NCBI GenBank assembly: GCA_025093555.1
Contig: JAIWNF010000049.1
Coordinates: 186,001 to 250,000 of the forward strand
DNA length: 64,000 nt
Reading direction: 5' to 3'
Source: Circinella umbellata
Taxonomy: Eukaryota; Mucoromycota; Mucoromycetes; Mucorales; Lichtheimiaceae
Numbering within the stretch: position 1 is the stretch's first letter; every line of letters begins with the position of its first letter. Below are positions 33,374 to 45,310 of this stretch, piece by piece. Position numbers and translations under genes: made by a program. The notes under the pieces were generated by a model. The model searched no databases, had not been told where the DNA came from, and worked only from the letters and a program-made list of their open reading frames with translations.

Positions 33374-36300
33374 ATGGAGATTGTTATATAAAAAATAATA
33401 AAAAAAGTTGGAGATTAGTAAACAACTTGGCAAAAAAAAAACGGCTGTGGTAGTTTTATGTTATAAACTTCACTTCAGTTCTGGTTTACTACTATAGCCA
33501 GCCGCTTACTCTACTTGTAAAAACACCAGTGCCATTATGGTGTTCAGTACAAAAGTGCAAGCAGCAAAGGCAGCACCACCAAAGTGAAGCATAATTATAA
33601 TAAAGGGAGCGGGAAAAGAAAAAAAAAAGGGGGGGAGAAATTATTATTATAGTGGAACTTTACCTGTGCTTCTTATTATGCACCCTAAGGCCTTGACAGC
33701 TCGCGTGGCAGTCTAAACTGGTGTCAGGTACACCTGGAAGTTTAAACTGGCGGCTGGTACTCCTGGAAGCTTGAAACCGCTGGACCTTGGTGGTTGTTTG
33801 GTCAACAGATCACAAAAAGTGATCGTTGACCATGGAGATTGTTATATAAAAAATAATAAAAAAAGTTGGAGATTAGTAAACAACTTGGCAAAAAAAAAAC
33901 GGCTGTGGTAGTTTTATGTTATAAACTTCACTTCAGTTCTGGTTTACTACTATAGCCAGCCGCTTACTCTACTTGTAAAAACACCAGTGCCATTATGGTG
34001 TTCAGTACAAAAGTGCAAGCAGCAAAGGCAGCACCACCAAAGTGAAGCATAATTATAATAAAGGGAGCGGGAAAAGAAAAAAAAAAGGGGGGGAGAAATT
34101 ATTACTATAGTGGAACTTTACCTGTGCTTCTTATTATGCACTTTAAGGCCCTGACAGCTCGCGTGGACGTCTAAACCGGTGTCAGGTACACCTGGAAGTT
34201 TAAACCGGCGGCTGGTATTCCCGGAAGCTTGAAACCGCTGGACCTTGGTGGTTGTTTGGTCAACAGATCACAAAAAGTGATCGTTGACCATGGAGATTGT
34301 TATATAAAAAATAATAAAAAAAGTTGGAGATTAGTAAACAACTTGGCAAAAAAAAAACGGCTGTGGTAGTTTTATGTTATAAACTTCACTTCAGTTCTGG
34401 TTTACTACTATAGCCAGCCGCTTACTCTACTTGTAAAAACACCAGTGCCATTATGGTGTTCAGTACAAAAGTGCAAGCAGCAAAGGCAGCACCACCAAAG
34501 TGAAGCATAATTATAATAAAGGGAGCGGGAAAAGAAAAAAAAAAGGGGGGGAGAAATTATTATTATAGTGGAACTTTACCTGTGCTTCTTATTATGCACC
34601 CTAAGGCCTTGACAGCTCGCGTGGCAGTCTAAACTGGTGTCAGGTACACCTGGAAGTTTAAAACGGCGGCTGGTATTCCCGGAAGTTTAAACCGGCGGCT
34701 GGTACTTCGGGAAGCTTGAAACCATTGGACCTTGGCGGTTGTTAGGTCAACAGATCACAAAAAGTGATCGTTGACCATGGAGATTGTTATATAAAAAATA
34801 ATAAAAAAAGTTGGAGATTAGTAAACAACTTGGCAAAAAAAAAAACGGCTGTGGTAGTTTTATGTTATAAACTTCACTTCAGTTCTGGTTTACTACTATA
34901 GCCAGCCGCTTACTCTACTTGTAAAAACACCAGTGCCATTATGGTGTTCAGTACAAAAGTGCAAGCAGCAAAGGCAGCACCACCAAAGTGAAGCATAATT
35001 ATAATAAAGGGAGCGGGAAAAGAAAAAAAAAAGGGGGGGAGAAATTATTACTATAGTGGAACTTTACCTGTGCTTCTTATTATGCACCCTAAGGCCTTGA
35101 CAGCTCGCGTGGCAGTCTAAACTGGTGTCAGGTACACCTGGAAGTTTAAAACGGCGGCTGGTATTCCCGGAAGTTTAAACGGCGGCTGGTACTTCGGAAG
35201 CTTGAAACCATTGGACCTTGGCGGTTGTTAGGTCAACAGATCACAAAAAGTGATCGTTGACCATGGAGATTGTTATATAAAAAATAATAAAAAAAGTTGG
35301 AGATTAGTAAACAACTTGGCAAAAAAAAAACGGCTGTGGTAGTTTTATGTTATAAACTTCACTTCAGTTCTGGTTTACTACTATAGCCAGCCGCTTACTC
35401 TACTTGTAAAAACACCAGTGCCATTATGGTGTTCAGTACAAAAGTGCAAGCAGCAAAGGCAGCACCACCAAAGTGAAGCATAATTATAATAAAGGGAGCG
35501 GGAAAAGAAAAAAAAAAGGGGGGGAGAAATTATTATTATAGTGGAACTTTACCTGTGCTTCTTATTATGCACCCTAAGGCCTTGACAGCTCGCGTGGCAG
35601 TCTAAACTGGTGTCAGGTACACCTGGAAGTTTAAAACGGCGGCTGGTATTCCCGGAAGTTTAAACCGGCGGCTGGTACTTCGGGAAGCTTGAAACCATTG
35701 GACCTTGGCGGTTGTTAGGTCAACAGATCACAAAAAGTGATCGTTGACCATGGAGATTGTTATATAAAAAATAATAAAAAAAGTTGGAGATTAGTAAACA
35801 ACTTGGCAAAAAAAAAACGGCTGTGGTAGTTTTATGTTATAAACTTCACTTCAGTTCTGGTTTACTACTATAGCCAGCCGCTTACTCTACTTGTAAAAAC
35901 ACCAGTGCCATTATGGTGTTCAGTACAAAAGTGCAAGCAGCAAAGGCAGCACCACCAAAGTGAAGCATAATTATAATAAAGGGAGCGGGAAAAGAAAAAA
36001 AAAAGGGGGGGAGAAATTATTACTATAGTGGAACTTTACCTGTGCTTCTTATTATGCACCTAAGGCCTTGACAGCTCGCGTGGCGTCTAAACTGGTGTCA
36101 GGTACACCTGGAAGTTTAAACCGGCGGCTGGTATTCCCGGAAGCTTGAAACCGCTGGACCTTGGTGGTTGTTTGGTCAACAGATCACAAAAAGTGATCGT
36201 TGACCATGGAGATTGTTATATAAAAAATAATAAAAAAAGTTGGAGATTAGTAAACAACTTGGCAAAAAAAAAACGGCTGTGGTAGTTTTATGTTATAAAC

Positions 36301-37577
36301 TTCACTTCAGTTCTGGTTTACTACTATAGCCAGCCGCTTACTCTACTTGTAAAAACACCAGTGCCATTATGGTGTTCAGTACAAAAGTGCAAGCAGCAAA
36401 GGCAGCACCACCAAAGTGAAGCATAATTATAATAAAGGGAGCGGGAAAAGAAAAAAAAAAGGGGGGGAGAAATTATTATTATAGTGGAACTTTACCTGTG
36501 CTTCTTATTATGCACCCTAAGGCCTTGACAGCTCGCGTGGCAGTCTAAACTGGTGTCAGGTACACCTGGAAGTTTAAACTGGCGGCTGGTACTCCTGGAA
36601 GCTTGAAACCGCTGGACCTTGGTGGTTGTTTGGTCAACAGATCACAAAAAGTGATCGTTGACCATGGAGATTGTTATATAAAAAATAATAAAAAAAGTTG
36701 GAGATTAGTAAACAACTTGGCAAAAAAAAAAACGGCTGTGGTAGTTTTATGTTATAAACTTCACTTCAGTTCTGGTTTACTACTATAGCCAGCCGCTTAC
36801 TCTACTTGTAAAAACACCAGTGCCATTATGGTGTTCAGTACAAAAGTGCAAGCAGCAAAGGCAGCACCACCAAAGTGAAGCATAATTATAATAAAGGGAG
36901 CGGGAAAAGAAAAAAAAAAGGGGGGGAGAAATTATTACTATAGTGGAACTTTACCTGTGCTTCTTATTATGCACTTTAAGGCCCTGACAGCTCGCGTGGA
37001 CGTCTAAACCGGTGTCAGGTACACCTGGAAGTTTAAACCGGCGGCTGGTATTCCCGGAAGCTTGAAACCGCTGGACCTTGGTGGTTGTTTGGTCAACAGA
37101 TCACAAAAAGTGATCGTTGACCATGGAGATTGTTATATAAAAAATAATAAAAAAAGTTGGAGATTAGTAAACAACTTGGCAAAAAAAAAACGGCTGTGGT
37201 AGTTTTATGTTATAAACTTCACTTCAGTTCTGGTTTACTACTATAGCCAGCCGCTTACTCTACTTGTAAAAACACCAGTGCCATTATGGTGTTCAGTACA
37301 AAAGTGCAAGCAGCAAAGGCAGCACCACCAAAGTGAAGCATAATTATAATAAAGGGAGCGGGAAAAGAAAAAAAAAAGGGGGGAATTTTTATGCAAGCCT
37401 TGAATTGTGTGCCCGTAAACCTCAAATTTTATTGGCCAGATATTTGGCCTATCAGTAAATACCATTTTGACGGCTAATTCCTCATTTGACTTCAGGATTT
37501 TGACTTAAGTTTTTTTTCAAAGTTTTTATTATCCAGTCTTTATTTTTTCCCCTGAATTTTCTTTGATCTATAATAAT

Positions 37578-40148
37578 ATGGAAAACTATTTTACTACTAC
37601 ATTGATCACTCGACCTGAAAATGATGGTACACCTATAGCGTTGATTATTCCAAGATTAGAATATCGTGATTGGATCAAAGATCAAGAAGCAATTTACAAT
37701 TGTAAATTTTATAATAAGACTAAAAGTGATGGTGGACGTAGACTTAAGAACGAAGAATATATTGAACATGGATATATACATCCTCCACCTGGTCAAAAAA
37801 TGCGGCAGCGGAAATGAATGGTTTATTTTTAATGAAGTAATATTTTTGATAATTTGTTTTATAGACATAATAAGATATTTTTTCATTTGTTTTTTTATAA
37901 TTTTATTAATTTATTCATTTTCATTACATGATTAATTAAATATATATTAGCGTTTTGCCTGCCAACGAAGTGGTCCCCCTCGAGGAGAAAAATCATTTTT
38001 TTGCAATTGCCAAGCAGGAGTTACTGCCTTTGTTAATAAAGACAGTGAAGACAAGAACATGATCACGGTACAATACCGGCGTAAGTATACTGGTCATGAA
38101 CCTGGCAGCAACATAGATACAACATCCGGTACACACCCTCGGTTTGTGATGGAATTCATCCAAGTTGAACTGAAGAAAAGTCTTACGTCTTACCTGGAGA
38201 AATATCAAACATATGCTTCGTCTTCACTAGGATGTTCTTGAAAATATCTTGGATAGCGAAGACTATGATCAATTACCACAATCAGTGAGGATTGATTATC
38301 ACCATGTCTATTATGTGATGAAAATCCATCTTAGACGCCAATCCCAACTTCATCCTTCGATAGCAAACAGTCTTATTAATTGGGGTACTAAAATCCAAAA
38401 CGAAAGAGGATATTTCACCTCGAAAAATCTTGATAGACATGAAGAGGGGATGTTCTTTTTTGCATTCATGTCACAATGGCAATTAAAGGTAAGATAATCG
38501 ATACAAATAAAAATACATGATACATTTACCTGATCAATAATATAATCGTTATTATATAGCTATTGAAAGAGAATGGAGATCTTGTATGCCTGGATTCTAC
38601 CCATAAGACTTGTGTGGATGGTACCAATCATCACTGCTATCTCTATACGCTTGTAGCAAGATGCAGGATTACTGGAAAGGGAAAACCATTGACGTGGATG
38701 ATTACAAATTCACAAGCTCAATATCCAATCTTGTAATGGCTTCAATGGCTTAAGGATGAGCATGGATATGTACCATCCTGTGTTATGATCGACGAGTCTG
38801 ATACAGAGATAGTTGCTATTAATAAGGCATATAATACTGTAAATGATGATGTATCATCTGACACATATACTGACAATGTGAAGATACTTATCTGTCATTG
38901 GCATATCCTTCGTGCATGGAAGAATAATATTCTTACCAAACTCACGGCAAAACCATCCACGCCATCACAAACTCTGAAGGAGAAGAGAGTAATGCATGAA
39001 GCAGCACTCTCGCTAATGATAATATGATGAGAGCTGAAACACCAGTTGACTTTGATCTTGAACATGAAAAGTTTGAGACCTGGGGTATTGATGTTGATGA
39101 AGAATGGGATGGCCCCGAACTCTATCAATATTTTGAAGGAGAGTTTCTTCGGAAACGTGAAAAATGGAGCCAAGCATGGCGTAATGTAAGTTTTTTTAAA
39201 TATACACATTTTTATGTAGCATTTCAATGATTCTTATAACTTACCACATGTAAAAAAGCGCCACCATCATGTAAACACCAACAACTATATAGAGACTTGG
39301 CACCGCCAATTAAAGGAAGTATATTTGCCGAGTCTGAGAAGGCAACGTGTTGATGTACTTGTGTACATTCTTTGGGGTCTTGTTCTCCCTGACTTGATGC
39401 AGGACCATTTTTGCACGGTAGCCAAGTTCAGGCTTCGTAGAATGAACAAGGCAGAAAGAACAAGGCTTGCTCGTGTGAATGAGCTGAATGGTAAGTAGTC
39501 ATTTTCATCAGCTTACCAATATATATTATTATCATCCAAATTCTTATTCCAACTATAGAAGAAGAAGCTGCTGCCAGGATCGTCAGTCAACACGGCAACA
39601 TAATCAAAGTACTTTCGTTCACTGACGAAAATATTACATACGATGTGTTGTTCGATGTTGATGACGATTATATTATTTCTTGTACGTGTCCCGACAATGA
39701 AGCAAATGATTCACCATGCAAGCACATGTATTTGGTAGGTATTAATAGATGTGCATTATATATATAATCTTGAACTAATAACAATGTGCGTATAATCCAG
39801 ATAAATCGTGTTCTAAACATAAGCTTGATCCGCCCTACAACCGCTTCTTCATTATTATTATTATCATCATCATCATCATCTTCACCACTATCGTCATCAT
39901 CACAAGTACAACAGCAACTCCCGATCATGGAAACAGAAGAGGCTTCGCGTGTGGCACCACAGGCCCTTCTCAATGAAGCTATGGAGAGGTACAGTATAAA
40001 ATACAAAAAAAAATACATTGAGTTAGCAGTGACAATTTAATAATAATTATATGGATATATATATAGATTTATGGATTCCTTTGAAGAACTAAAGATCCAA
40101 GTTCAGAAAACAAAGGATATGAAAAGTGTACCTGTTATATATCCTTAA
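37578..40148 (+). pseudogene. Mutator-like (MULE) transposase with SWIM zinc finger, decayed
   Basis: It begins MENYFTTTLITRPENDG at 37578. A zinc-binding N-terminal part follows (CGSGNEWFIF, then FACQRSGPPRGE, CNC). The MULE catalytic core comes next: LVCLDSTHKTC (about 38580), SCVMIDESDTEIV with the second Asp (about 38780), CHWHILRAW (about 38895) and NNYIETWHRQLKE with the Glu (about 39281). A SWIM finger, SCTCPDN...PCKHMYLV, lies at 39678-39735. Several introns (about 37836, 38490, 39187, 39494, 39735, 39990) still have usable splice sites. Damage includes a frameshift near 37797, others near 37960-38240, a TAA at 38734 and a frame change near 39020. Terminal inverted repeats were not found. 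Confidence 0.8.
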
Positions 40149-40828
40149 TAGAATTTCCACAATGTTTCAAAATGAAACAAACGAATTAAAAAGCTGGAAT
40201 AGCAGAAATGGTCCTTCAAATCACCAGCCTCGTTATTAAAAAATTATTATTATATGAATATAAATATTACTATGTCAGATTGGTAGATGCATTGTTTTTA
40301 GTGATGTTTTGTGAAAGAAGTGGGAGAGAAAAAAAAACAAACGCGAAAAAAAAAAACTACATCATCAGGCTTGATGGATTTGAATGTGTTTAATTGGTTG
40401 CTGAGCAAGAAAGCAGCAGAAATAAGTAACAGCCAATGGAAATGGAGGTTTAGAGGCGCACAATTCAAGTTTTTCGCATATTTGAAAAATGCTGTATTTA
40501 AATATATAATATTGAATGACCGTTATGATCAAGCCATTGTATGTTGAATACAACACTCATACCATGAATTAATTTATAACGTTTCTAATACAATCTCAGT
40601 TGGCTCCACTCTGTCTGCAAATGTGATAGATGCTCTCAGAGCCATGCTTTACTTTCTTTTTAAATATAATAATATTTCTTCTCCTTTACTTCCCCATATC
40701 TTTCAAAGCCACGCATCGTGTGCTCACTATAATTTAAAAAAAAACAACTGACAACTTTTTTTTCCTTTATGATATAAAAAGAAATTATATATATATATAA
40801 AACTAAATAAAAAAAATCTAATATAAAA
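40149..40828. other. intergenic; contains an unidentified 58-codon frame
   Basis: A frame from an ATG near 40371 reads MDLNVFNWLLSKKAAEISNS, then a W/F-rich segment, and ends at 40547. Its composition is protein-like and it may be a fragment of a transposon gene, but I cannot name it. The rest is AT-rich 3' flank of the mL38 gene. Confidence 0.4.
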
Positions 40829-42755
40829 CTATTGAATGTACACTGCTCTACGAATATAACGTTGTGGTTTTGGTGGTTTACCATACACAGGTTCAGGAAT
40901 GTCTATATAATCATCATCGTCATCATTATTATTAGTTATTCCATATAAATGAAGTTTTTGAAATGTAACAATAAAACTCGAAAGAGACCGAGGCTTAGAA
41001 TAGAGAAAAATGAAATAATAATACTTACGTAAAACGTCATTATAAATACTGGTTACAGTTTCATCCCATACTTGACGGAAGAATGAAACACCACGGGGTT
41101 GAAGACTGTGTTGTGCTGCAATAGACTTGGCATCAAAACCTTCTCTCTTATCAACCTTAATGTCAACCTTTTCACTACCGTTATTGGGTTGTTCATAAGC
41201 AATCAATGTGTAACGATGATATTTGGTACCCTTTTGTGGATGAGGAGGAACATAGTCCAGTACAGTATCTCCTCCAATTACTGTTGATTCCGTTGCTGAT
41301 AATGGAACATTTGTTCTAATAATAATAATTAAGATAGTATTTCAATTTGGTTAGTTGCTATGATTGAAAAATAGTGCTGCCATAACGACTAAAAACTTAG
41401 ACTCACATTAACCAATGACAATGTTGTTGATAAGTTTTGTTGGCAACATCAGGGGAATCTATTTACAATAAGATTACCCAAATTAGCAAAATCAAAATAT
41501 AGAATCTGTCATTTTTTTTCCATGTCCAACCCTCTTCATTGGAAATAGTGTATGTATCTACCTGGATCCACGAAAAGTAAGGTGTATAATCGTTTATCGG
41601 TATGGAAGTTAGTAATGTCAACTTTTGGTACTTCAATGGTCTAATTCATGTGGATAAAGAAAACAAAAGAAAAAGGTTCAATCCATGTTAAAAAAAAAAT
41701 AACTTGTGTATCCAATCGTAATTTCCATCTTTCCACTATAGTGTTCTTCAATTAAATAATTGCTCCCTCCATCGATTAATTTTCCTTTTTCTTTATATAC
41801 CTGTTCTGGCTTTGTGAAAACACCAGGTTCAACTGGACCTTCTTGTCCCTTCAATTGAATATTAACTTCAACAGTTGGTACCAAACCTAAGGGAAGCAAA
41901 TCAGGAGTGACATTCATTTGACTGATACGTTGTAACAATTGTTTACGAGGTGTCTTTTCGAATTGTTTTTGACGCAAATATCGATAAACAGGTCGTTCCA
42001 TATCCACTAAATCATATGTAATAATATCCAAAATTATTTAGTATCACATATAAATTATTATTTTTTTTTATCCATAACATTTTTGTTCTTTGTTGTTTTT
42101 TGTTGAAAACGTCGTAAATAATAATAATAATGATAATATATCGAATATCCAAGCTTACAATTGCCATTTGAAAAGTTACGTCGAATTTCGGGATCGTTCA
42201 ATTCAGACTTGACCTGTAAATCAAACTTGACTGAATTCAAGGCTGAAAGTTGTGCTGCTTGTGTAGGTGCATTACCTATACATAGTTTTTTTTTAAGAAA
42301 GTATATTAACAATTTGGTTTTTTTTTTTGGTGAAACCTCAAAAAAGAAGGGCAAGGGGAGAAGAAAAAAAAAAGAAGTGGAGTTTACCCTTCTTAACACG
42401 GGTTATTTCCTTGTCAACTCGTTCAAGCATCTTTAATCGTTCTTTTTTATCAACTTCGATAAGACTGAGTGCTTCTTCATAAGCTGTACGATATCCACTT
42501 TGTTGTGTTGCTTCAGTTGACGCGTGTCGAGTAGCCTATTGTGTATATGATATAAAGTTTGAAATGTCAAAAAAAAAACCCCACATATTTATATTATATA
42601 TAGAGCTATAGTTTCCGAAAGACGATCGAGCTAAAAGAAGATATGTTTAAGGTTATTTTTTTTATTATTAACTTAAAACTTACAGAAGCCATTCTCGAAG
42701 GCATGGAACGTAAACCATGGTTTGTTGCTGCTCGTTTTGCCCACGCGCCAAACAT
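40829..42755 (-). CDS. MRPL35: mitochondrial large-subunit ribosomal protein mL38 (PEBP fold)
   Basis: Eight minus-strand exons: 42755-42684, 42535-42388, 42275-42159, 42006-41801, 41640-41562, 41458-41407, 41315-41029 and 40902-40829, encoding about 344 residues. The N-terminus (MFGAWAKRAATNHGLRSMPSRMAS) is a likely mitochondrial presequence. A helical region (about 40-120) with RPVYRYLRQKQFEKTPRKQL follows. The C-terminal half is a phosphatidylethanolamine-binding-protein fold: PTVEVNIQLKGQ, PVEPGVF, RLYTLLFVDPDSPD, HCHWL...TNVPLS, YVPPHPQKGTKYHRYTLIAY and SFFRQVWDETV. This is the layout of yeast Mrpl35/mL38 in the central protuberance. The CAG|GTATAT donor after KPEQ was chosen because it keeps the PEBP strand order; read-through would be open for about 40 codons. 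It is head to head with mL44. Confidence 0.85.
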
Positions 42756-42985
42756 TATGTTTTATTTTTTTATAAAGTTATTTGAAAACTGAGTGGAAGG
42801 GGGTTAGAGTTCCCGAATATAATTGCCTCACTATTTACAAAGTCAAAGCCACCCAATTGTCAGTCAGCCCTTACCCCTCCAAAAGTTGTCCAAGCAATAT
42901 ACAACCAGACACACAAAAAAAAAAGCACCGCGCTTTCTATTTTGTTTCTCTAGCCCTTTTTTTTTATTCTATACACTTTTTAATA
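42756..42985. promoter_or_regulatory. 230-bp bidirectional promoter candidate between mL38 and mL44
   Basis: Two mitochondrial ribosomal protein genes start on opposite sides of this interval. It is richer in C than its surroundings (e.g. CCCTTACCCCTCC on one strand) and ends in a T-rich tract before the mL44 start. No clear TATA box is seen. Confidence 0.55.
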
Positions 42986-44197
42986 ATGATTGGCGCATTA
43001 TCTAGAGCTCGTTGTCAAACTACTTCATTACGATGCGTTCGAGGTTAGACTAGAAAAAAGAAGAAACAACCAAATAATTAAATGTCTTAACATTTGTTTC
43101 GTGTCACCCAATTTATTTACTTTTTTTTTTAATTATTTTTATAACAGTAGCTCGTGTAATGGCCTTTCACGCAAAAACACCTGCCATGAACGAACAACAA
43201 GAAATTCCACCTAACGTTTCAACAGCAAATAACAACTCCACTTTAGCCGCATTCGGTGCTCGTTTAGGTATTCAATCACTCAACCCTTCACTTTTGGAAC
43301 AAGCCGTGACACATGGCGATGCAACCAACTTGACATATCTCGGTAACGTATTATATATTCGCAAACAACGACCAATAAAATAAAATAAAAACGAAACGAA
43401 ACGAGACGAACATACATTTACGCAATATATTATGGATTAAAACTAATATTCATATATGTTATTAGGCAAACGTGTTCTCGGCCTTTACGCGACAGAATAT
43501 CTTCATACCAAGTATCCATCGATGCATATGTCTGCTTTTCAACAAATCTTGAAAAAATATATTGGATATAAATCACTTTCACATATCGGTAGTCAAGTTG
43601 GATTACAGGATGTTGTACGTTGGAATCGTGAAGAAGATAACACTTTGGTTCACTCATCCGTACTTGCTGAATGTTTTAATGCCTTGGTCGGTGCTATTTA
43701 TCAGGAACAAGGTCCTGAAGCTGCCAAAAAATTTGTACATGCACATATCCTTTCTCGTGAACTTGACGTACGACCCTTTTTGAAATTGGAAAACCCAAAG
43801 CGATACTTGTCAGCATTGTTGAAAAAGACAAATCAAGAACGAGCAGTATCACGTATTCTTTCTGAAACAGGTCGTCTTTCTAGCTCTCCTGTATTTGTAG
43901 TAGGTGTCTTCTCTGGTGAAAACAAGTTGGGTGAAGGATTCGGAAGTTCATTAAAGATGGCAGAACATCGGGTAAGTGAATAAAAATAGAAAGAAATTTT
44001 TTTTCTTTCGTTGTTATGTGTATGTTAGAGAATGAAACATATTAAGTGATATTTTGTATAAATGTATATAGGCTTGTCAAGATGCGCTGGCGTCATATTA
44101 TGGCAAAGAAGAAAAGGATTTTGTATTACCATCAGATGCTGATCATGTCGATAATTATAAACCCCCCGTTTTGGGATCAACCGAAGCTATTGTTTAA
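42986..44197 (+). CDS. MRPL3: mitochondrial large-subunit ribosomal protein mL44 (RNase III-like)
   Basis: Four exons, 42986-43043, 43148-43342, 43466-43971 and 44072-44197, encode about 294 residues. The start MIGALSRARCQTTSLRCVRG is a presequence. A degenerate RNase III domain spans about 45-180: LGIQSLNPSLLEQAVTHGDA, then GKRVLGLYATEYLHTKYPSM, and LAECFNALVGAIYQEQGPEA, where the catalytic signature of true RNase III is not complete. A double-stranded-RNA-binding-type domain follows (about 195-270: YLSALLKKTNQERAVSRIL, FVVGVFSGENKLGEGFGSS, AEHRACQDALASYYG). This two-domain order defines mL44. It acts as a structural mitoribosome protein rather than an enzyme. Splice sites are canonical and all frames close. 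Confidence 0.88.
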
Positions 44198-45310
44198 TAT
44201 ATAAAGTATAGAATTATAATTTCTTTTTTTTTTGTGCAGCATATTTTTTCCCTCCTCCTTTCATCACCTTTTTTTCTAAATAATATATACAAGTTCTTAT
44301 CCATGTATTTATTTAATTTCTTTTCTCACTGTTAGCATTGCAATTGTTGTTAGTTTCAGTTATAAACAAAAATCATATTGTTAATAAGGATTTTAAAGAG
44401 TCTAAAATGAGGAAGCTAAGAACTATAAATGAACAATATCAACAGGAACATAGGCAGTTAGAGCATGATGATAACTCAGATCCAGATACTGAAGAGAATT
44501 ATGTTACACAAAATATGGTATACAAAATGGATATCTTTAGCTTAAAAGCATAATGCGCCGAACAATCTAAGGGGAGCCTTTGGAGAAAGTATGTTTTTGT
44601 TGCAGGTATAAAATATACATCTCGATTTACTATCATACATCTATTGTGTATTTGTAAACTATAGTACTTTCTCTATAGTATGGGAAAGACACAGAAAAAA
44701 AAACTGTAGTGTTCAATTAGAGGATGATATTATAACTGTTCCTTACTGCATACTGCTCGATCATTATATGTTCCTAACGAACACAATTTCTATTACCAAT
44801 ATGACAAGCTTCTAAGTACATATCTGAGCTTCACATTATTACTTTTTCAGTCTTCTATTTTATGGATCGTGGTACTTTTAAGTATTAAGTTTATAGAATG
44901 CAGTTAATGATATTTGAAGTTTTACCTTGCGTGCAACTGTAAAATCACTTTGGGTGACTTTATATTATTATTATATATACTACAAAGAGTGCTGAATAAC
45001 TATAACTAAACAGTTCATGATTCTTTTCAAGAGGTTGTCAGAAGATAAAACGACCATCAGGATTAATTAGTAGTCTTGCTTACGTATAACATGAACCCCA
45101 TATAGAACAGGCTCTTGTCGTGTGTGGATACCTCTTACTTTTGCACAGCGTTTTTCTCGCTGTACGTAATAGATATATTGTTAACAACCCAATGACTAAA
45201 CCCTGTATTTTTCCTTCATCTAATAAAAAGTGTAATGTTAACAATTTACTCTTTAATCAAATGCATAATTCTAATATATAACTTTATTATTATTATTTAT
45301 TTGAATGGTT
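44198..45310. other. intergenic; one unsupported small frame
   Basis: A frame at 44338-44553 (71 codons, acidic/Q-rich middle, EHRQLEHDDNSDPDTEEN) is open but starts and ends in AT-rich sequence without splice or family support. Nothing else is seen. Confidence 0.45.

Larger units (their letters stand above)
32657..37384 (+). repeat. satellite-like tandem array of ten monomers (about 458 and 487 bp)
   Basis: The landmark AAGCTTGAAACC recurs at 32821, 33309, 33767, 34225, 34712, 35198, 35685, 36141, 36599 and 37058, giving spacings of 488, 458, 458, 487, 486, 487, 456, 458 and 459. The longer class has an extra copy of a roughly 29-bp sub-unit (AAGTTTAAACCGGCGGCTGG). Each monomer has a purine run ending in seven Gs, a hairpin and an ACGGCTGTGGTAG block. 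Copies are nearly identical, so the array is young or homogenised. No RNA-gene or coding signature was found; open frames inside are by-products of repetition. Confidence 0.95.

Noticed and set aside
36603..36788. 61-codon plus-strand frame inside a monomer
   Set aside because: It is a by-product of one monomer's sequence; other copies break it.
32657..37384. CRISPR-like array
   Set aside because: The whole unit of about 458-487 bp repeats with no unique spacers, and the genome is eukaryotic.
32657..37384. Promoter monomers of a LINE 5'UTR, as in mouse L1
   Set aside because: The array lies 3' of this LINE, and the 13-bp direct repeat at both LINE ends fits insertion into a monomer better. 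A second truncated LINE downstream, which this reading would need, is not present.
32657..37384. rDNA intergenic-spacer repeats
   Set aside because: No rRNA or 5S sequence was seen on either side.
37241..37465. Minus-strand protein frame sharing HNGTGVFTSRVSGWL with a frame at 27192-27377
   Set aside because: Both are the same monomer block read backwards. The shared peptide follows from repeat identity, not from a gene.
44338..44553. 71-codon frame downstream of mL44
   Set aside because: It is A-rich, with no splice signals or recognisable motif. Kept only as a note in the intergenic entry.
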